Under the pieces are notes generated by a model. That model was not told the DNA's origin. It saw only the letters and a list, made by a program, of their open reading frames with translations, and searched no databases. From Chitinophaga sp. SYP-B3965 (lineage in GTDB: Bacteria > Bacteroidota > Bacteroidia > Chitinophagales > Chitinophagaceae), in contig NZ_WJFD01000003.1 in NCBI RefSeq assembly GCF_009647655.1, positions 434,001 through 498,000 on the forward strand: a DNA stretch of 64,000 nt, written 5' to 3'. Position numbers and translations under genes: made by a program. Shown here one piece after another: positions 26,962-35,723 of the stretch (its first letter is position 1; each line of letters starts with the position of its first letter).

Positions 26962-29218
26962 CCTGCTGTTTTGTTTCTTTGCAGACGTTTTCTCCTGCGG
27001 CCCGGAACCAGACCCTTACGATTATTACCCGAATTTCTACAATCCCAACATCGGCGCCAAACAAGGATTTGAACCTTTCTATTATACCGGCCTCACCAGC
27101 TACTATGGCATGGAAGAGTCGGAACAAACAATAAACCTTAAAGAATGGAGTGCTTTCTTTAAAGAGAAAGTAAAAGAGAACGACCTGAATGAATTCATTT
27201 ATGGTTACACCCGTCCGGACCTCGCAGCCCTTTATGCATTTATTGATAAAGGCACACCTCATAAGTTGACAAACAACTTCATAAAAAATGAACTCACCCG
27301 CTATTTCATAGAGAGTAAAGACCTGGAAACACTAGGTTATCTCATGTATGCCAAACAATGCGAAGCCTATACCCATAGCGAAGATGTATGGACAGCCCCC
27401 ATTCCCGATTCCGTAACCATGATGCGCCTTTCCCGTAACGGCGTTCAATTATATAAAGCCTGTAAAGATCAGCGCATCAAAGAACGTTTTGCCTTCCAGG
27501 CCATACGCATGGCGCATTACAGCAAAACATTCAAACAGGCGATCAATCTCTATGATTCAATAGCAGCACCTGTTGCATCATCTTCACTCATCCATTATAA
27601 AGCCCTGGCATTAAAAGCCGGCGCATTATTACGCACAGGGCAGCCTGCAAAAAGTGTCTACTTCTTCTCCCGGATCTTCGAAAACGCGCCCTCACAAAGA
27701 ACCCTGGCCTATCTGAATACAGGATGGGCAGCAGCTGATCCCCAACAAGTAATGAAGTTGTGCGCCAATAATAGCGAAAAAGCCACAGTAGCTGCGATGT
27801 ACGCCTTCAGAGCCGTAGATTATAATCCCGAAGGTTTAAAAGAAGTCTACCAGCTGGATCCAACATCCCCCATGCTGGACGTATTACTCGCCCGGGAGAT
27901 CAATAAAATGGAAGATGGTTTCCTATATTCCGTCTTAGATGATCAGGCTAATTTCTTAGCCATGGTATCAAAACCGGAACAAACCCAGGTACTAAACCTC
28001 CAGCAACTTTTAGACAATTTCGCCACAGGCGGAAAAGTAAAAGAGCCTGCCCTATGGCACACCTCCTCTGCTTATATATCTTTCATGTTGAAAGATTATG
28101 CCGGTGCGAATAAAAGGCTCGCCACTGCCAAATCCAATAACAACCGCACTGCCGTACAGGATCAGTGGGAAATTGTACGCCTGCTGGTAACCGTAAATGA
28201 ACAACCGAAAATTGATAAAGACTTCGAAGCCAAACTGCTGGAATCTTTCAAATGGCTGGATACCCGTATCGATACTTCTAAAAAAGACAACAAGTCCATC
28301 AATGAGATGTTCTTTGCCAGGATGTACCGCAACCTGCTGGATTACATGATCGCCCCACGGTATGCCAAACAAAATGATCCTGTAAAGAAAGCCCTGATCT
28401 TCATGAAAAGAGACCAGGTAGAACAGTATTCCTTCCGTTACGACATCGCCACCGGAAGGGGTTTCATCACAGACAGCCTGCAAACGGCACAACTGCACAC
28501 ACTATACGACGGAAAACAACAAAAGCGCAAAACACCTTACGAACAATACCTCTACGATAACCTGAAACTAAGCGATAACGAACTGGGACAGATCATCGCC
28601 CTCAACTACGTAAGGCAACATGATTTCAACAATGCCGTTACCTGGTTCAAACGCAGCGGCAGCAGCAGTTATTCCAAAAATGTATTCATAGATCAGCTGC
28701 AGGACTTCGGATACGAAGATGCAGACTCCGCAAAACAAGGCGGCATCAGTCAACTGGATTATGCGATTAAAATGGCAGATCTTGAAAAGAAGATGAAAGG
28801 AAAGAACGTAGACCCTAATGTTTACTACCAATACGCCACTGGTTTATTCAGCATTTCCTACTACGGTCACGCCTACCAGTTTTCTGTAGATTATCGCCCA
28901 AGTACCTGGTGGTATGCACCTGAGCATGAAAACACCCCTTTCCTGAAACAATATTTCGGTTGCTACGATGCGGAAGAATATTATAAGAAAGCCGCGGAAG
29001 CTTCTACGGACAAGGAGTTCAAAGCTAAAGCCCTGTTTATGGCAGCCCGTTGTGCCCAAAAGCATATTAACGCTAAAGATGATGACTGGTACATGCAAGC
29101 CACCCACCAGAACGCCTATTTCCCTTTACTGGTAAAGGATTACAGCAATACGGAATTCTATAAAGAGATCATGGGCCAATGCGGTTATCTGAGGGATTTT
29201 GTAAAAGCTAAGCGCTAG
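26927..29218 (+). CDS. large secreted protein of unknown function, CGPEPDPYDYY start
   Basis: Read from the ATG at 26927 it has 763 residues; the open frame to 26894 would overlap the previous gene further and lacks a good signal. The signal peptide MNWKRFTIFLSSLLFCFFAD leads to SCGPEPDPYDYYPNFYNPNI, rich in Pro, Asp and Tyr. The rest is helical with TPR-like pieces (YKALALKAGALLRTGQPAKS, DFNNAVTWFKRSGSSSYSKN, EFKAKALFMAARCAQKHINA). No enzyme motif was seen. It overlaps the lipoprotein gene before it by 35 nt, and its stop shares CTAG with the convergent gene at 29215. Confidence 0.75.
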   Translation: MNWKRFTIFLSSLLFCFFADVFSCGPEPDPYDYYPNFYNPNIGAKQGFEPFYYTGLTSYYGMEESEQTINLKEWSAFFKEKVKENDLNEFIYGYTRPDLAALYAFIDKGTPHKLTNNFIKNELTRYFIESKDLETLGYLMYAKQCEAYTHSEDVWTAPIPDSVTMMRLSRNGVQLYKACKDQRIKERFAFQAIRMAHYSKTFKQAINLYDSIAAPVASSSLIHYKALALKAGALLRTGQPAKSVYFFSRIFENAPSQRTLAYLNTGWAAADPQQVMKLCANNSEKATVAAMYAFRAVDYNPEGLKEVYQLDPTSPMLDVLLAREINKMEDGFLYSVLDDQANFLAMVSKPEQTQVLNLQQLLDNFATGGKVKEPALWHTSSAYISFMLKDYAGANKRLATAKSNNNRTAVQDQWEIVRLLVTVNEQPKIDKDFEAKLLESFKWLDTRIDTSKKDNKSINEMFFARMYRNLLDYMIAPRYAKQNDPVKKALIFMKRDQVEQYSFRYDIATGRGFITDSLQTAQLHTLYDGKQQKRKTPYEQYLYDNLKLSDNELGQIIALNYVRQHDFNNAVTWFKRSGSSSYSKNVFIDQLQDFGYEDADSAKQGGISQLDYAIKMADLEKKMKGKNVDPNVYYQYATGLFSISYYGHAYQFSVDYRPSTWWYAPEHENTPFLKQYFGCYDAEEYYKKAAEASTDKEFKAKALFMAARCAQKHINAKDDDWYMQATHQNAYFPLLVKDYSNTEFYKEIMGQCGYLRDFVKAKR

Positions 29219-29460
29219 TAAACGTTATCATCTTCATCCAACTCCTCCAGGTTGAGGATGGCATCTGCAATCTTAACAAGCAGCTGAGGGTCAATCTTCC
29301 CCTTATAAGCCTGTGGCCGGAGATCATATTGCCTGTCCAGCGCAAACGTAATATCCTCACCCCTCACATGTGCAATAAACACAGCGATGTTGTTGTTGCG
29401 CAGTTCTGAGCGTACTTCAAACTCTTCTTTATCAACCGTTACTTTAAAGGAGGTCATCAT
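29215..29460 (-). CDS. small conserved hypothetical protein
   Basis: An 81-residue (or 80, from the second Met) acidic protein, MTSFKVTVDKEEFEVRSELR, then FALDRQYDLRPQAY and ending in LEELDEDDNVY. It looks like a small alpha/beta domain without signal peptide. Function is unknown. It is convergent with the large secreted protein gene, the two stop codons overlapping in the palindrome CTAG (29215-29218). Confidence 0.65.
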   Translation of the reverse strand: MMTSFKVTVDKEEFEVRSELRNNNIAVFIAHVRGEDITFALDRQYDLRPQAYKGKIDPQLLVKIADAILNLEELDEDDNVY

Positions 29461-29588
29461 ACCCGTAATTTACATTTTTAGGGCTGGATTCGAAAAGATT
29501 CCCTTTTGCGTAAATATTTTTCCCGATTTCGAAGACCATTTTTCCCTGTCTGCTGCAATTTTGCACAAAAAACCACCCGGGATCCATC

Positions 29589-30821
29589 ATGCAGCAAAGC
29601 ACGCAAAAGAAAAAGGGTAAATCCACCTGGCGCCGCATCAACAACTGGCTACATCTCTGGCTGGGCCTGTCATCCGGACTCATCGTATTCATCGTAAGCG
29701 TAACAGGCTGCCTGTATGCTTTCAAAGATGAGCTGTCCGATCTCACCCAACCCTACAAGTTTGTAACAGCGGAAGCCAAACCTTACCTCACGCCTTCCCA
29801 ACTGAAAGCCATTGCAGGAAAAGAAGCCTTTGGTGCTGGCAGGGACACTGGTATCAACAAGATCACCGGCGTTTCCTATGGCAGCCCTAAAACAGCTGCG
29901 ATAGCCTCTTTCGTGGATAAGAAAGATGGCTTCACCATGATCTACATCAACCCTTACAACGGCACCATACTAAAGAAGAAAGCCCTCAAGCATGATTTCT
30001 TTCGCTTTGTACTGGAAGGTCATTTCCAACTATGGATGCCCCGAAACATCGGCCAGCCCATTGTTGCCACAGGTGTATTGATCTTCGTGGTACTCCTCAT
30101 CACCGGCCTCATCATGTGGTGGCCGAAGAAATGGAGCAAAGCCAACCGCAACAAAAGCTTTAAGATAAAAACCGACGCCGGCCCCAAAAGGATCAATTAC
30201 GATCTGCACAATGTGCTGGGTTTCTATGCCATGGTCTTTGCTTTGGTGATTGCCATGACAGGGCTCGTTTATGGTTTCCAGTGGTTTTCAAAGTCTTATT
30301 ACTATACGCTCACGGGAGGAAAAAGCCTCCCGAAATTTCAAAAGGGCGTTTCAGATACCTTATTGGCAAAGTCAGCAGTACTGGTATCTCCGGAAGATAA
30401 AGCATGGGCAAACCTGCAAAAAGAATACCCGGAGCAAACAGGAACTATCCAGATCCAGTTTGCGTATTTACCAACAGATGCCATCGGTGCAGTATACAAC
30501 CCGGGGGAAGGAACTTTCTACAAAAGGCAGTTCCGGTATTTCGACAAGTATTCTTTAGCAGAAATAAAAGGCGGGGGCATTTATGCTAAAACATTCGCCA
30601 ACGCTTCTACCGGAGAAAAAATTTACCGGATGAACTATGACATACATGTGGGTGCCGTTTTGGGCCTCACCGGCAAGTTCATTGCTTTCTTTGCCAGCCT
30701 AATTTGCGCCAGTTTACCCATCACTGGTTTTTACATCTGGTGGGGGAAACGAAAAAAGAAGTCCGCCAAACGAATAAAACCAGCCACCCGGAGGTTACCC
30801 CGGGTAGCCGCCTCACTTTAA
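29589..30821 (+). CDS. PepSY-domain transmembrane protein
   Basis: A 410-residue inner-membrane protein of the PepSY-associated TM (iron-uptake reductase-like) family. TM1 is in LHLWLGLSSGLIVFIVSVTG (~25-45), TM2 near IVATGVLIFVVLLITGLIMW, TM3 near VLGFYAMVFALVIAMTGLVY, TM4 near LTGKFIAFFASLICASLPIT. Typical His residues lie in INNWLHLWLG, EGHFQLW and NYDIHVGAVLG; such residues can ligate haem in related proteins. The family usually accompanies TonB-dependent siderophore receptors, but none is next to it here. It probably has a role in ferric-siderophore reduction. Confidence 0.88.
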   Translation: MQQSTQKKKGKSTWRRINNWLHLWLGLSSGLIVFIVSVTGCLYAFKDELSDLTQPYKFVTAEAKPYLTPSQLKAIAGKEAFGAGRDTGINKITGVSYGSPKTAAIASFVDKKDGFTMIYINPYNGTILKKKALKHDFFRFVLEGHFQLWMPRNIGQPIVATGVLIFVVLLITGLIMWWPKKWSKANRNKSFKIKTDAGPKRINYDLHNVLGFYAMVFALVIAMTGLVYGFQWFSKSYYYTLTGGKSLPKFQKGVSDTLLAKSAVLVSPEDKAWANLQKEYPEQTGTIQIQFAYLPTDAIGAVYNPGEGTFYKRQFRYFDKYSLAEIKGGGIYAKTFANASTGEKIYRMNYDIHVGAVLGLTGKFIAFFASLICASLPITGFYIWWGKRKKKSAKRIKPATRRLPRVAASL

Positions 30822-30927
30822 ACAACAGAAGGTGTCTTGCAAGAGGTACCTTCCAATACCCTAGATTCGCTTGACATAGGCTAAAGATTCGATGAGAAAT
30901 GCAAGATAATAGTCTTATCTTAGTATT

Positions 30928-31407
30928 ATGGCACTAACAAACGATAACGTCATCCTCCGGAAGGCCACAGGTACCTTCGCAAAGCAGATCGTCTTCCGTC
31001 AGCGGTTCGGTAAAACGGTCATGTGCAACCGCCCCTGCAAATACCCTCCCAAAACCCCCACCCAGATAGCGAACCAGGAACGCTTCAAAAGAGCCAACGA
31101 CTTCGCCAAAGCGGCTGTCAAAGACCCGGAAAAGAAGGCTTACTATCAATCCATAAAGAAACCCGGCCAAACCGCCTTCAACGCAGCTTTTCAGGATGCC
31201 TACCACAAACCGGAAGTAGAAGTAATTGTAGAAGAGAAAGTGGTCATCAAAACCACAGGCAAACACCGGATAATAAAAGTGCAGGTAGGCACAGGACATG
31301 CCGTACTGAATAACAAACAATGGGAACATCCCCTCATAGAAAAACCTTTCACCGTAAAAGTCTATGATATAGCAGGAAACATCTGCACCATAGAGATACA
31401 GGTGTAG
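30928..31407 (+). CDS. hypothetical protein
   Basis: A 159-residue basic protein without signal peptide. The N-terminal half is NVILRKATGTFAKQIVFRQR, FGKTVMCNRPCKYPP and PTQIANQERFKRANDFAKAA, rich in Arg/Lys and helical; the C-terminal half is beta-rich and ends with VYDIAGNICTIEIQV. I know similar sequences only as Bacteroidota hypotheticals. A DNA- or RNA-binding role is possible from the basic helices, but not shown. Confidence 0.7.
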   Translation: MALTNDNVILRKATGTFAKQIVFRQRFGKTVMCNRPCKYPPKTPTQIANQERFKRANDFAKAAVKDPEKKAYYQSIKKPGQTAFNAAFQDAYHKPEVEVIVEEKVVIKTTGKHRIIKVQVGTGHAVLNNKQWEHPLIEKPFTVKVYDIAGNICTIEIQV

Positions 31408-31513
31408 TTTTTTTAGAAGAGTAGAATCACACACCAAAAAAAAGCGCCTTCTCAAAAAAGAAGAAAAGAATCATGCGCCCTAAAAAATGCTCCCCTAAAA
31501 AATAAAAAAACCT

Positions 31514-31546
31514 CCGCCCTTTGCTGCGCGGCAAACACCCAGCCCC
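31514..31546. repeat. dispersed repeat, copy A
   Basis: 33 bp that match 37211-37243 at 31 positions; the first 23 bp (CCGCCCTTTGCTGCGCGGCA plus AAC) are identical. An A-rich stretch (AATAAAAAAA) precedes both copies. Both copies lie just after the 3' end of a minus-strand gene (here GH88), so on the minus strand each ends in a T-run. Confidence 0.7.
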
Positions 31547-31552
31547 CTACAA

Positions 31553-31581
31553 CAAAAAAAAGACCGCCCAAAAAGGCGGCC
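31553..31581 (-). terminator. terminator of the GH88 gene
   Basis: CCGCC-CAAAAA-GGCGG hairpin; on the minus strand it is followed by an 8-9 T run. It starts 23 bp after the GH88 stop. Confidence 0.7.
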
Positions 31582-31603
31582 TCCAATATCTTACAAAACC
31601 AAG

Positions 31604-32779
31604 CTACAAATACCATTTCTTATACCGCATCAACCCCTCCAAAAAATAATAATCCGCATAGGTAAGAGGCACATCCACTTCAGAATTAGCAAGAAAAGAC
31701 CCCACACTATTCTTCAAAATAAACCCTCCATTCTCCCCCAACTTAGCCCTATACACATCAGAAGACAAAGCCCGCAACATCACAACCGCCGCACCCACAT
31801 ACTTATCTTTATCAGTTTTACCAACATACTGCCCAAGCTCCAACAAAGCAGACGCCGCAATAGCCCCAGCAGAAGCATCCCTGGAAGTAGGTATCTTCGG
31901 CGCATTATAATCCCAATAAGGGATCTTATCCGCCGGCAGATTAGGATGATTGAGAATAAACGCAGCAATCCCCTGCGCCTGAGAAAGGTATTTAGCATCC
32001 TTCGTAAAACGATACATCATCGTGTACCCATAAAGCCCCCAAGCCTGCCCACGACTCCAGGCCGAAGTATCATGCGCGCCCTGCCCATTCACCTTCTTAA
32101 TGATCGAGCCGGTAGACAGATCATAATCCACAATATGAAAGGTACTATGATCCGGACGATAATGATTCTTCAAAGTAGTATTCGCATGTATGATCGCAAT
32201 CTCCCGGAACTTTTTATCACCACCTTTTTCAGTAGCCCAGAGTAACTGCTCCAGGTTCATCATGTTATCAATGATCACCGGGCAGTTGAGGTTTTTGCTT
32301 TTATTCCATGACTGAATAGAATGAATAGCAGGCCTGTAACGCGTGATCTGGTAAACCGCCGCTGTATCGATCACGTCTTTATATTTCTTATCTCCTGTGA
32401 TCCGGTAAGCATTCCCGAAACTGCTAAAGATCATAAACCCGATATCATGATCTCCCGTATGTCGTTTTTCCTTTTCCAGTATAGCCAATCTGCGTTCCGC
32501 CTCTGCACGTACATTAGCATCTTTCGTATATTCATACAGGTACCAGAGTGTACCCGGATAAAAACCACTGCACCACCAATAGGTATCAGAAGTAATGGAC
32601 CGCCCCTTTTGAAAAGAACGCGGCATCCTGTTGGCCGGGGTACTATCCTGCAATACTTTATACTGCTTAACGGCAAATTGCATGTTCTCATCTATCAGCT
32701 TGGCCATCTCCTTTTTAGAAGGCTGCTGCGCCATTGAAAATAAAGGCAGGAGGAATAATAAAATTAATGTGGACCTCAT
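31604..32779 (-). CDS. GH88 unsaturated glucuronyl hydrolase-like protein
   Basis: A 391-residue secreted enzyme with a signal peptide (LILLFLLPLFSMAQ). The (alpha/alpha)6 fold of GH88 shows through YWWCSGFYPGTLWYLYEYTK, GDHDIGFMIFSSFGNAYRIT, CPVIIDNMMNLEQLLWATEK, QGAHDTSAWSRGQAWGLYGY and PLTYADYYFLEGLMRY. Asp112 (HDIGF) and Asp171 (IIDNMMNL) match the two Asp residues important for hydration in the family. It removes 4,5-unsaturated uronic acid residues from lyase products. It is a lone gene here; a second GH88 starts at the right edge of the window. Confidence 0.93.
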   Translation of the reverse strand: MRSTLILLFLLPLFSMAQQPSKKEMAKLIDENMQFAVKQYKVLQDSTPANRMPRSFQKGRSITSDTYWWCSGFYPGTLWYLYEYTKDANVRAEAERRLAILEKEKRHTGDHDIGFMIFSSFGNAYRITGDKKYKDVIDTAAVYQITRYRPAIHSIQSWNKSKNLNCPVIIDNMMNLEQLLWATEKGGDKKFREIAIIHANTTLKNHYRPDHSTFHIVDYDLSTGSIIKKVNGQGAHDTSAWSRGQAWGLYGYTMMYRFTKDAKYLSQAQGIAAFILNHPNLPADKIPYWDYNAPKIPTSRDASAGAIAASALLELGQYVGKTDKDKYVGAAVVMLRALSSDVYRAKLGENGGFILKNSVGSFLANSEVDVPLTYADYYFLEGLMRYKKWYL

Positions 32780-32895
32780 GGGAGAGTGTATTTAATTGAC
32801 TGTGAACGTGGTAAGGCTGCAAACGTTTGCATCATAGAGGATAAAAATACCAAACGGATTGAATTTACCAAGGATTTTTTTCTATACTTGCGCCC

Positions 32896-33360
32896 ATGCG
32901 AGTTTTCCTGATCACCCTGATCCTTTTTATATCCGCCACAACAACCGCTCAAACCTACACCGGAAAAGTAACCGCCGTAAAGGATGGGGACACGATTGAA
33001 ATGCTTGTAAACGGAAAACCAATACGGATAAGGTTCTTCGGAGTAGATGCTCCGGAAAAAGGACAACCATTTGGTGAAAAAGCCAAACAATTCACGTCAG
33101 GCCTATGTTTCGGCAAAGTGGTAAAAGCCGTACAAAAGAGTAAAGATCAATACCGCCGCGTAGTAGCAGAAGTATTCCTTCCGGATAATACCTCCCTCAA
33201 TTACCGTCTCTTACTAGCAGGTTTCGCCTGGCACTATAAGAACTTCTCCAAAAGCGAAGTATGGGCGGCTGCAGAATTGAAAGCGAAGAAAGAAAAGGCG
33301 GGGTTATGGAATGATAAACATCCTATTGCCCCATGGGATTGGCGTAAGAAGAAGAGATAA
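32896..33360 (+). CDS. secreted SNase-like thermonuclease
   Basis: A 154-residue protein with a signal peptide (LITLILFISATTTAQ). The staphylococcal-nuclease fold reads YTGKVTAVKDGDTIEMLVNG, IRIRFFGVDAPEKGQPFGEK, KDQYRRVVAEVFLPD and LLLAGFAWHYKNF. The first Arg (IRIRF), the DAPE acidic pair and the Arg of QYRRVVAEV correspond to the catalytic Arg-Glu-Arg set. It cleaves DNA or RNA outside the cytoplasm, perhaps for nucleotide scavenging. Confidence 0.93.
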   Translation: MRVFLITLILFISATTTAQTYTGKVTAVKDGDTIEMLVNGKPIRIRFFGVDAPEKGQPFGEKAKQFTSGLCFGKVVKAVQKSKDQYRRVVAEVFLPDNTSLNYRLLLAGFAWHYKNFSKSEVWAAAELKAKKEKAGLWNDKHPIAPWDWRKKKR

Positions 33361-33363
33361 ATC

Positions 33364-34323
33364 CTACCAGATCCTGTTCTTATCCTCTAATGCCCGCAGG
33401 CGCTCTTCATCCCATGTAAAGATCACAAATATCAATAACAGGAAACCACTACTTAAAAGTGTACCGAAGATCGTCCATTTCAGCTCCCGCTCATATCTTT
33501 TTTCAAATGGAGAAAACTTCGCCTCGAGTATCAGCAGTTCATTCTTCCTATCCTCCCTGATGATCGTTTTCCTGTATTCACGCCGCAAAGTATTATTACC
33601 CATTCTCTCCATGTAAGTAACGCCGGAAAACCCCTTATCAATAAAGTTGGCGATACTCTCATCAATAAATTCCCTTTCTATTGCTTCCGTATTCGCTTTC
33701 TTTTTGATCTTAAACTGCGTCTCTGTACACAGCCATACCAGCGGCATCTTATCATCTTTAAATAACTGATTAAAGGCAATCATTGTATCTCCCACAAAAT
33801 ACCAATTCTGAAATACCGCTTTATCGATCAGCGGCATAGCAAAATACACATGATGCACATATGTTTTCCCTTTATTGGATGTGGTAGTAGCGGATCTGAT
33901 GTATGCATACTTTTTCAATTCCGCAAACTGTGGCACCGAATAATATTTTGCATAACCTTTCTTCACTATATCAGACGGAGCATTCAAATGCGCGAATTCA
34001 CCCGTAATTTTAACCAGCAAATGCTGTAACAGAATAACAGGAATGGCCATCGCCGCAACAGACAGCATATTCAAAGTAAACTGCGGACGCGTTCTTTCCG
34101 CTTTTACTGTCAGCAGCCGAAGCCTTGGCCGCAACCAGATCAGGACTACCACAATAGCCAGCACAATCGGCCCAAGGATGAGAACAACGCCCTCGGGTAT
34201 TTTATCAGAAGGTTTGAGCAGGTATAACCGCCAGTCTAAAAAAGAGTAAACCACCATGCATGCCAGCAACAGCAAGAGGTAAGGAATAAATATCAGGCGG
34301 ATCTTTTTATACAGATTTTCCAT
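33364..34323 (-). CDS. membrane protein of unknown function
   Basis: Read from the ATG at 34323 (MENLYKKIRLIFIPYLLLLL), 319 residues. An upstream in-frame ATG at 34398 would add 25 residues without family character and overlap the thioesterase start. Three to four TM helices: LIFIPYLLLLLACMVVYSFL, GVVLILGPIVLAIVVVLIWL, MLSVAAMAIPVILLQHLLV and, near the C-terminus, WTIFGTLLSSGFLLLIFVIF. A soluble region between (YSVPQFAELKKYAYIRSATT...) lies outside the membrane. I do not recognise it. It converges with the nuclease gene 3 bp away. Confidence 0.7.
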   Translation of the reverse strand: MENLYKKIRLIFIPYLLLLLACMVVYSFLDWRLYLLKPSDKIPEGVVLILGPIVLAIVVVLIWLRPRLRLLTVKAERTRPQFTLNMLSVAAMAIPVILLQHLLVKITGEFAHLNAPSDIVKKGYAKYYSVPQFAELKKYAYIRSATTTSNKGKTYVHHVYFAMPLIDKAVFQNWYFVGDTMIAFNQLFKDDKMPLVWLCTETQFKIKKKANTEAIEREFIDESIANFIDKGFSGVTYMERMGNNTLRREYRKTIIREDRKNELLILEAKFSPFEKRYERELKWTIFGTLLSSGFLLLIFVIFTWDEERLRALEDKNRIW

Positions 34324-34380
34324 AGGTATAAACAATACAACAATATACTCCCTTTCCCGGAAATGTATTAATATAGCAGC

Positions 34381-34854
34381 ATGAAAACACCGCAACATAC
34401 TGTAACACTCCGCTTCTTAGCAGAACCCTCTGATGTGAATTTTGGTGGAAAAGTACATGGTGGAGCCGTGATGAAGTGGATTGACCAGGCCGGTTTTACC
34501 TGTGCTGCCAATTGGAGTGGCCAGTATTGTGTAACCGTTTATGTGGGAGGTATCCGTTTTTATAAACCCATCTCTATCGGGGACTTAGTAGAGATCTCTG
34601 CCTCAATTATTTATACCGGCAATACCAGTATGCATATCTCCATTCATGTGTACGCCGGAAATCCAAGGCAGGCGGAAAAAGTAAAAACCACCCACTGTAT
34701 CATGGTATTTGCGGCCATCGATGATCAGGGAAAAACAATACCGATCCCCAAATGGGTGCCACAAACAGAACACGAATTAAGTATGGAGAAGTATGCCCAT
34801 CGGCTGATGGACCTTCGTAAAGATATTGAAGACGAAATGAAGCAATTCCTTTAG
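34381..34854 (+). CDS. acyl-CoA thioesterase (hotdog fold)
   Basis: A 157-residue hotdog thioesterase of the YciA/BACH type: VTLRFLAEPSDVNFGGKVHG, GGAVMKWIDQAGFTCAANW (the central helix with the catalytic Asp), VTVYVGGIRFYKPISIGDLV, then GNTSMHISIHVYAG and THCIMVFAAID. It hydrolyses medium/long acyl-CoA in the cytoplasm. Divergent from the membrane protein gene, with 57 bp between the starts. Confidence 0.93.
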   Translation: MKTPQHTVTLRFLAEPSDVNFGGKVHGGAVMKWIDQAGFTCAANWSGQYCVTVYVGGIRFYKPISIGDLVEISASIIYTGNTSMHISIHVYAGNPRQAEKVKTTHCIMVFAAIDDQGKTIPIPKWVPQTEHELSMEKYAHRLMDLRKDIEDEMKQFL

Positions 34855-34923
34855 GCGATCATCTTAAACAAAAGCCATAAAGCAATAATCTCTTAGGCGA
34901 ATCACTTTCAAATAAAGCAAACT

Positions 34924-35559
34924 CTACGCAATAGCACGGCTCAAAGCCACTGCCTGCCCAGCCCTGTACACTTCAGAAAGTAACTCCCGCTCATTGATCT
35001 TCTTCTCAAAATAATGATCAATATAGGTATACGTCAGTCTTTGCGATTGCCCGATCACATATACAGCCGGCAATGGCGCATTGACTTCAATACCAGAAAT
35101 ACGATCCCAAAGCGGATCCGTTTCAGCATAAATGCCTGCACCCTGCGCAATCTTATGATTACGGTCGAGGGCTAAAGGGAAAGTATAATTATGTTTAGCA
35201 AGCTCCGCTTCCAACTCCTTCCTGTCATCCGCAGAAACCACCAGCAGCTGACCACCCATTACCTGGATGTCCGCATGTAATGCTTCCAGTTGTTCGAGGT
35301 AATTAACACCATAATCATTCCAGTGAATGGAATAAAATGCCAGTACCAGCGGTTGGTTGAGCAACTCGCTGCCTACTATATAATTACTCTCCTGTTGCAG
35401 GAAAGAAAAAGGTACTACAAAATCATCTTTATGCAGATGGAACAAGGGGAAAGTGCTGCCGGCAACGATCGGTTTGATCTTCGTTTTGTCAAGCGGCTTA
35501 GTATTCCTGATCTCGTAATTCTGGGGCAAAAAGTCCGCATATCGGTTTGTAGTACGCAT
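34924..35559 (-). CDS. AhpC/TSA-like thioredoxin-fold protein lacking cysteines
   Basis: A 211-residue protein of the redoxin/AhpC-TSA group: STFPLFHLHKDDFVVPFSFL, PLVLAFYSIHWNDYGVNYLE, VMGGQLLVVSADDRKELEAE, YTFPLALDRNHKIAQGAGIY and APLPAVYVIGQSQRLTYTYI. In peroxiredoxins the stretch after LAFY carries TPVCT or PxxCxxE with the peroxidatic Cys. Here it is SIHWNDYG, and the whole protein contains no Cys. It cannot work as a peroxidase by the normal mechanism. Cytoplasmic, single gene; function unknown. Confidence 0.82.
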   Translation of the reverse strand: MRTTNRYADFLPQNYEIRNTKPLDKTKIKPIVAGSTFPLFHLHKDDFVVPFSFLQQESNYIVGSELLNQPLVLAFYSIHWNDYGVNYLEQLEALHADIQVMGGQLLVVSADDRKELEAELAKHNYTFPLALDRNHKIAQGAGIYAETDPLWDRISGIEVNAPLPAVYVIGQSQRLTYTYIDHYFEKKINERELLSEVYRAGQAVALSRAIA

Positions 35560-35672
35560 ATGTTTTCTTTAATGTTGTTGGTATAATGATCTTAAAAACG
35601 GGTAATATTCTGATGTAAAGATAGGGATATTTTTCTATTATCCTACCAATCCTGTAGACTTTATATAAATAA

Positions 35673-35705
35673 ACAAAAAAACCCGCTCTGGGAGCGGGTT
35701 TTTCT
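35673..35705 (-). terminator. terminator of the yceI-like gene
   Basis: AACCCGCTC-TGG-GAGCGGGTT (35680-35700) is a perfect 9-bp stem with A/T tracts on both sides. On the minus strand it lies directly after the gene ending at 35724. Confidence 0.85.
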
Positions 35706-35723
35706 ATTCAAAAAAGTTTAAAA

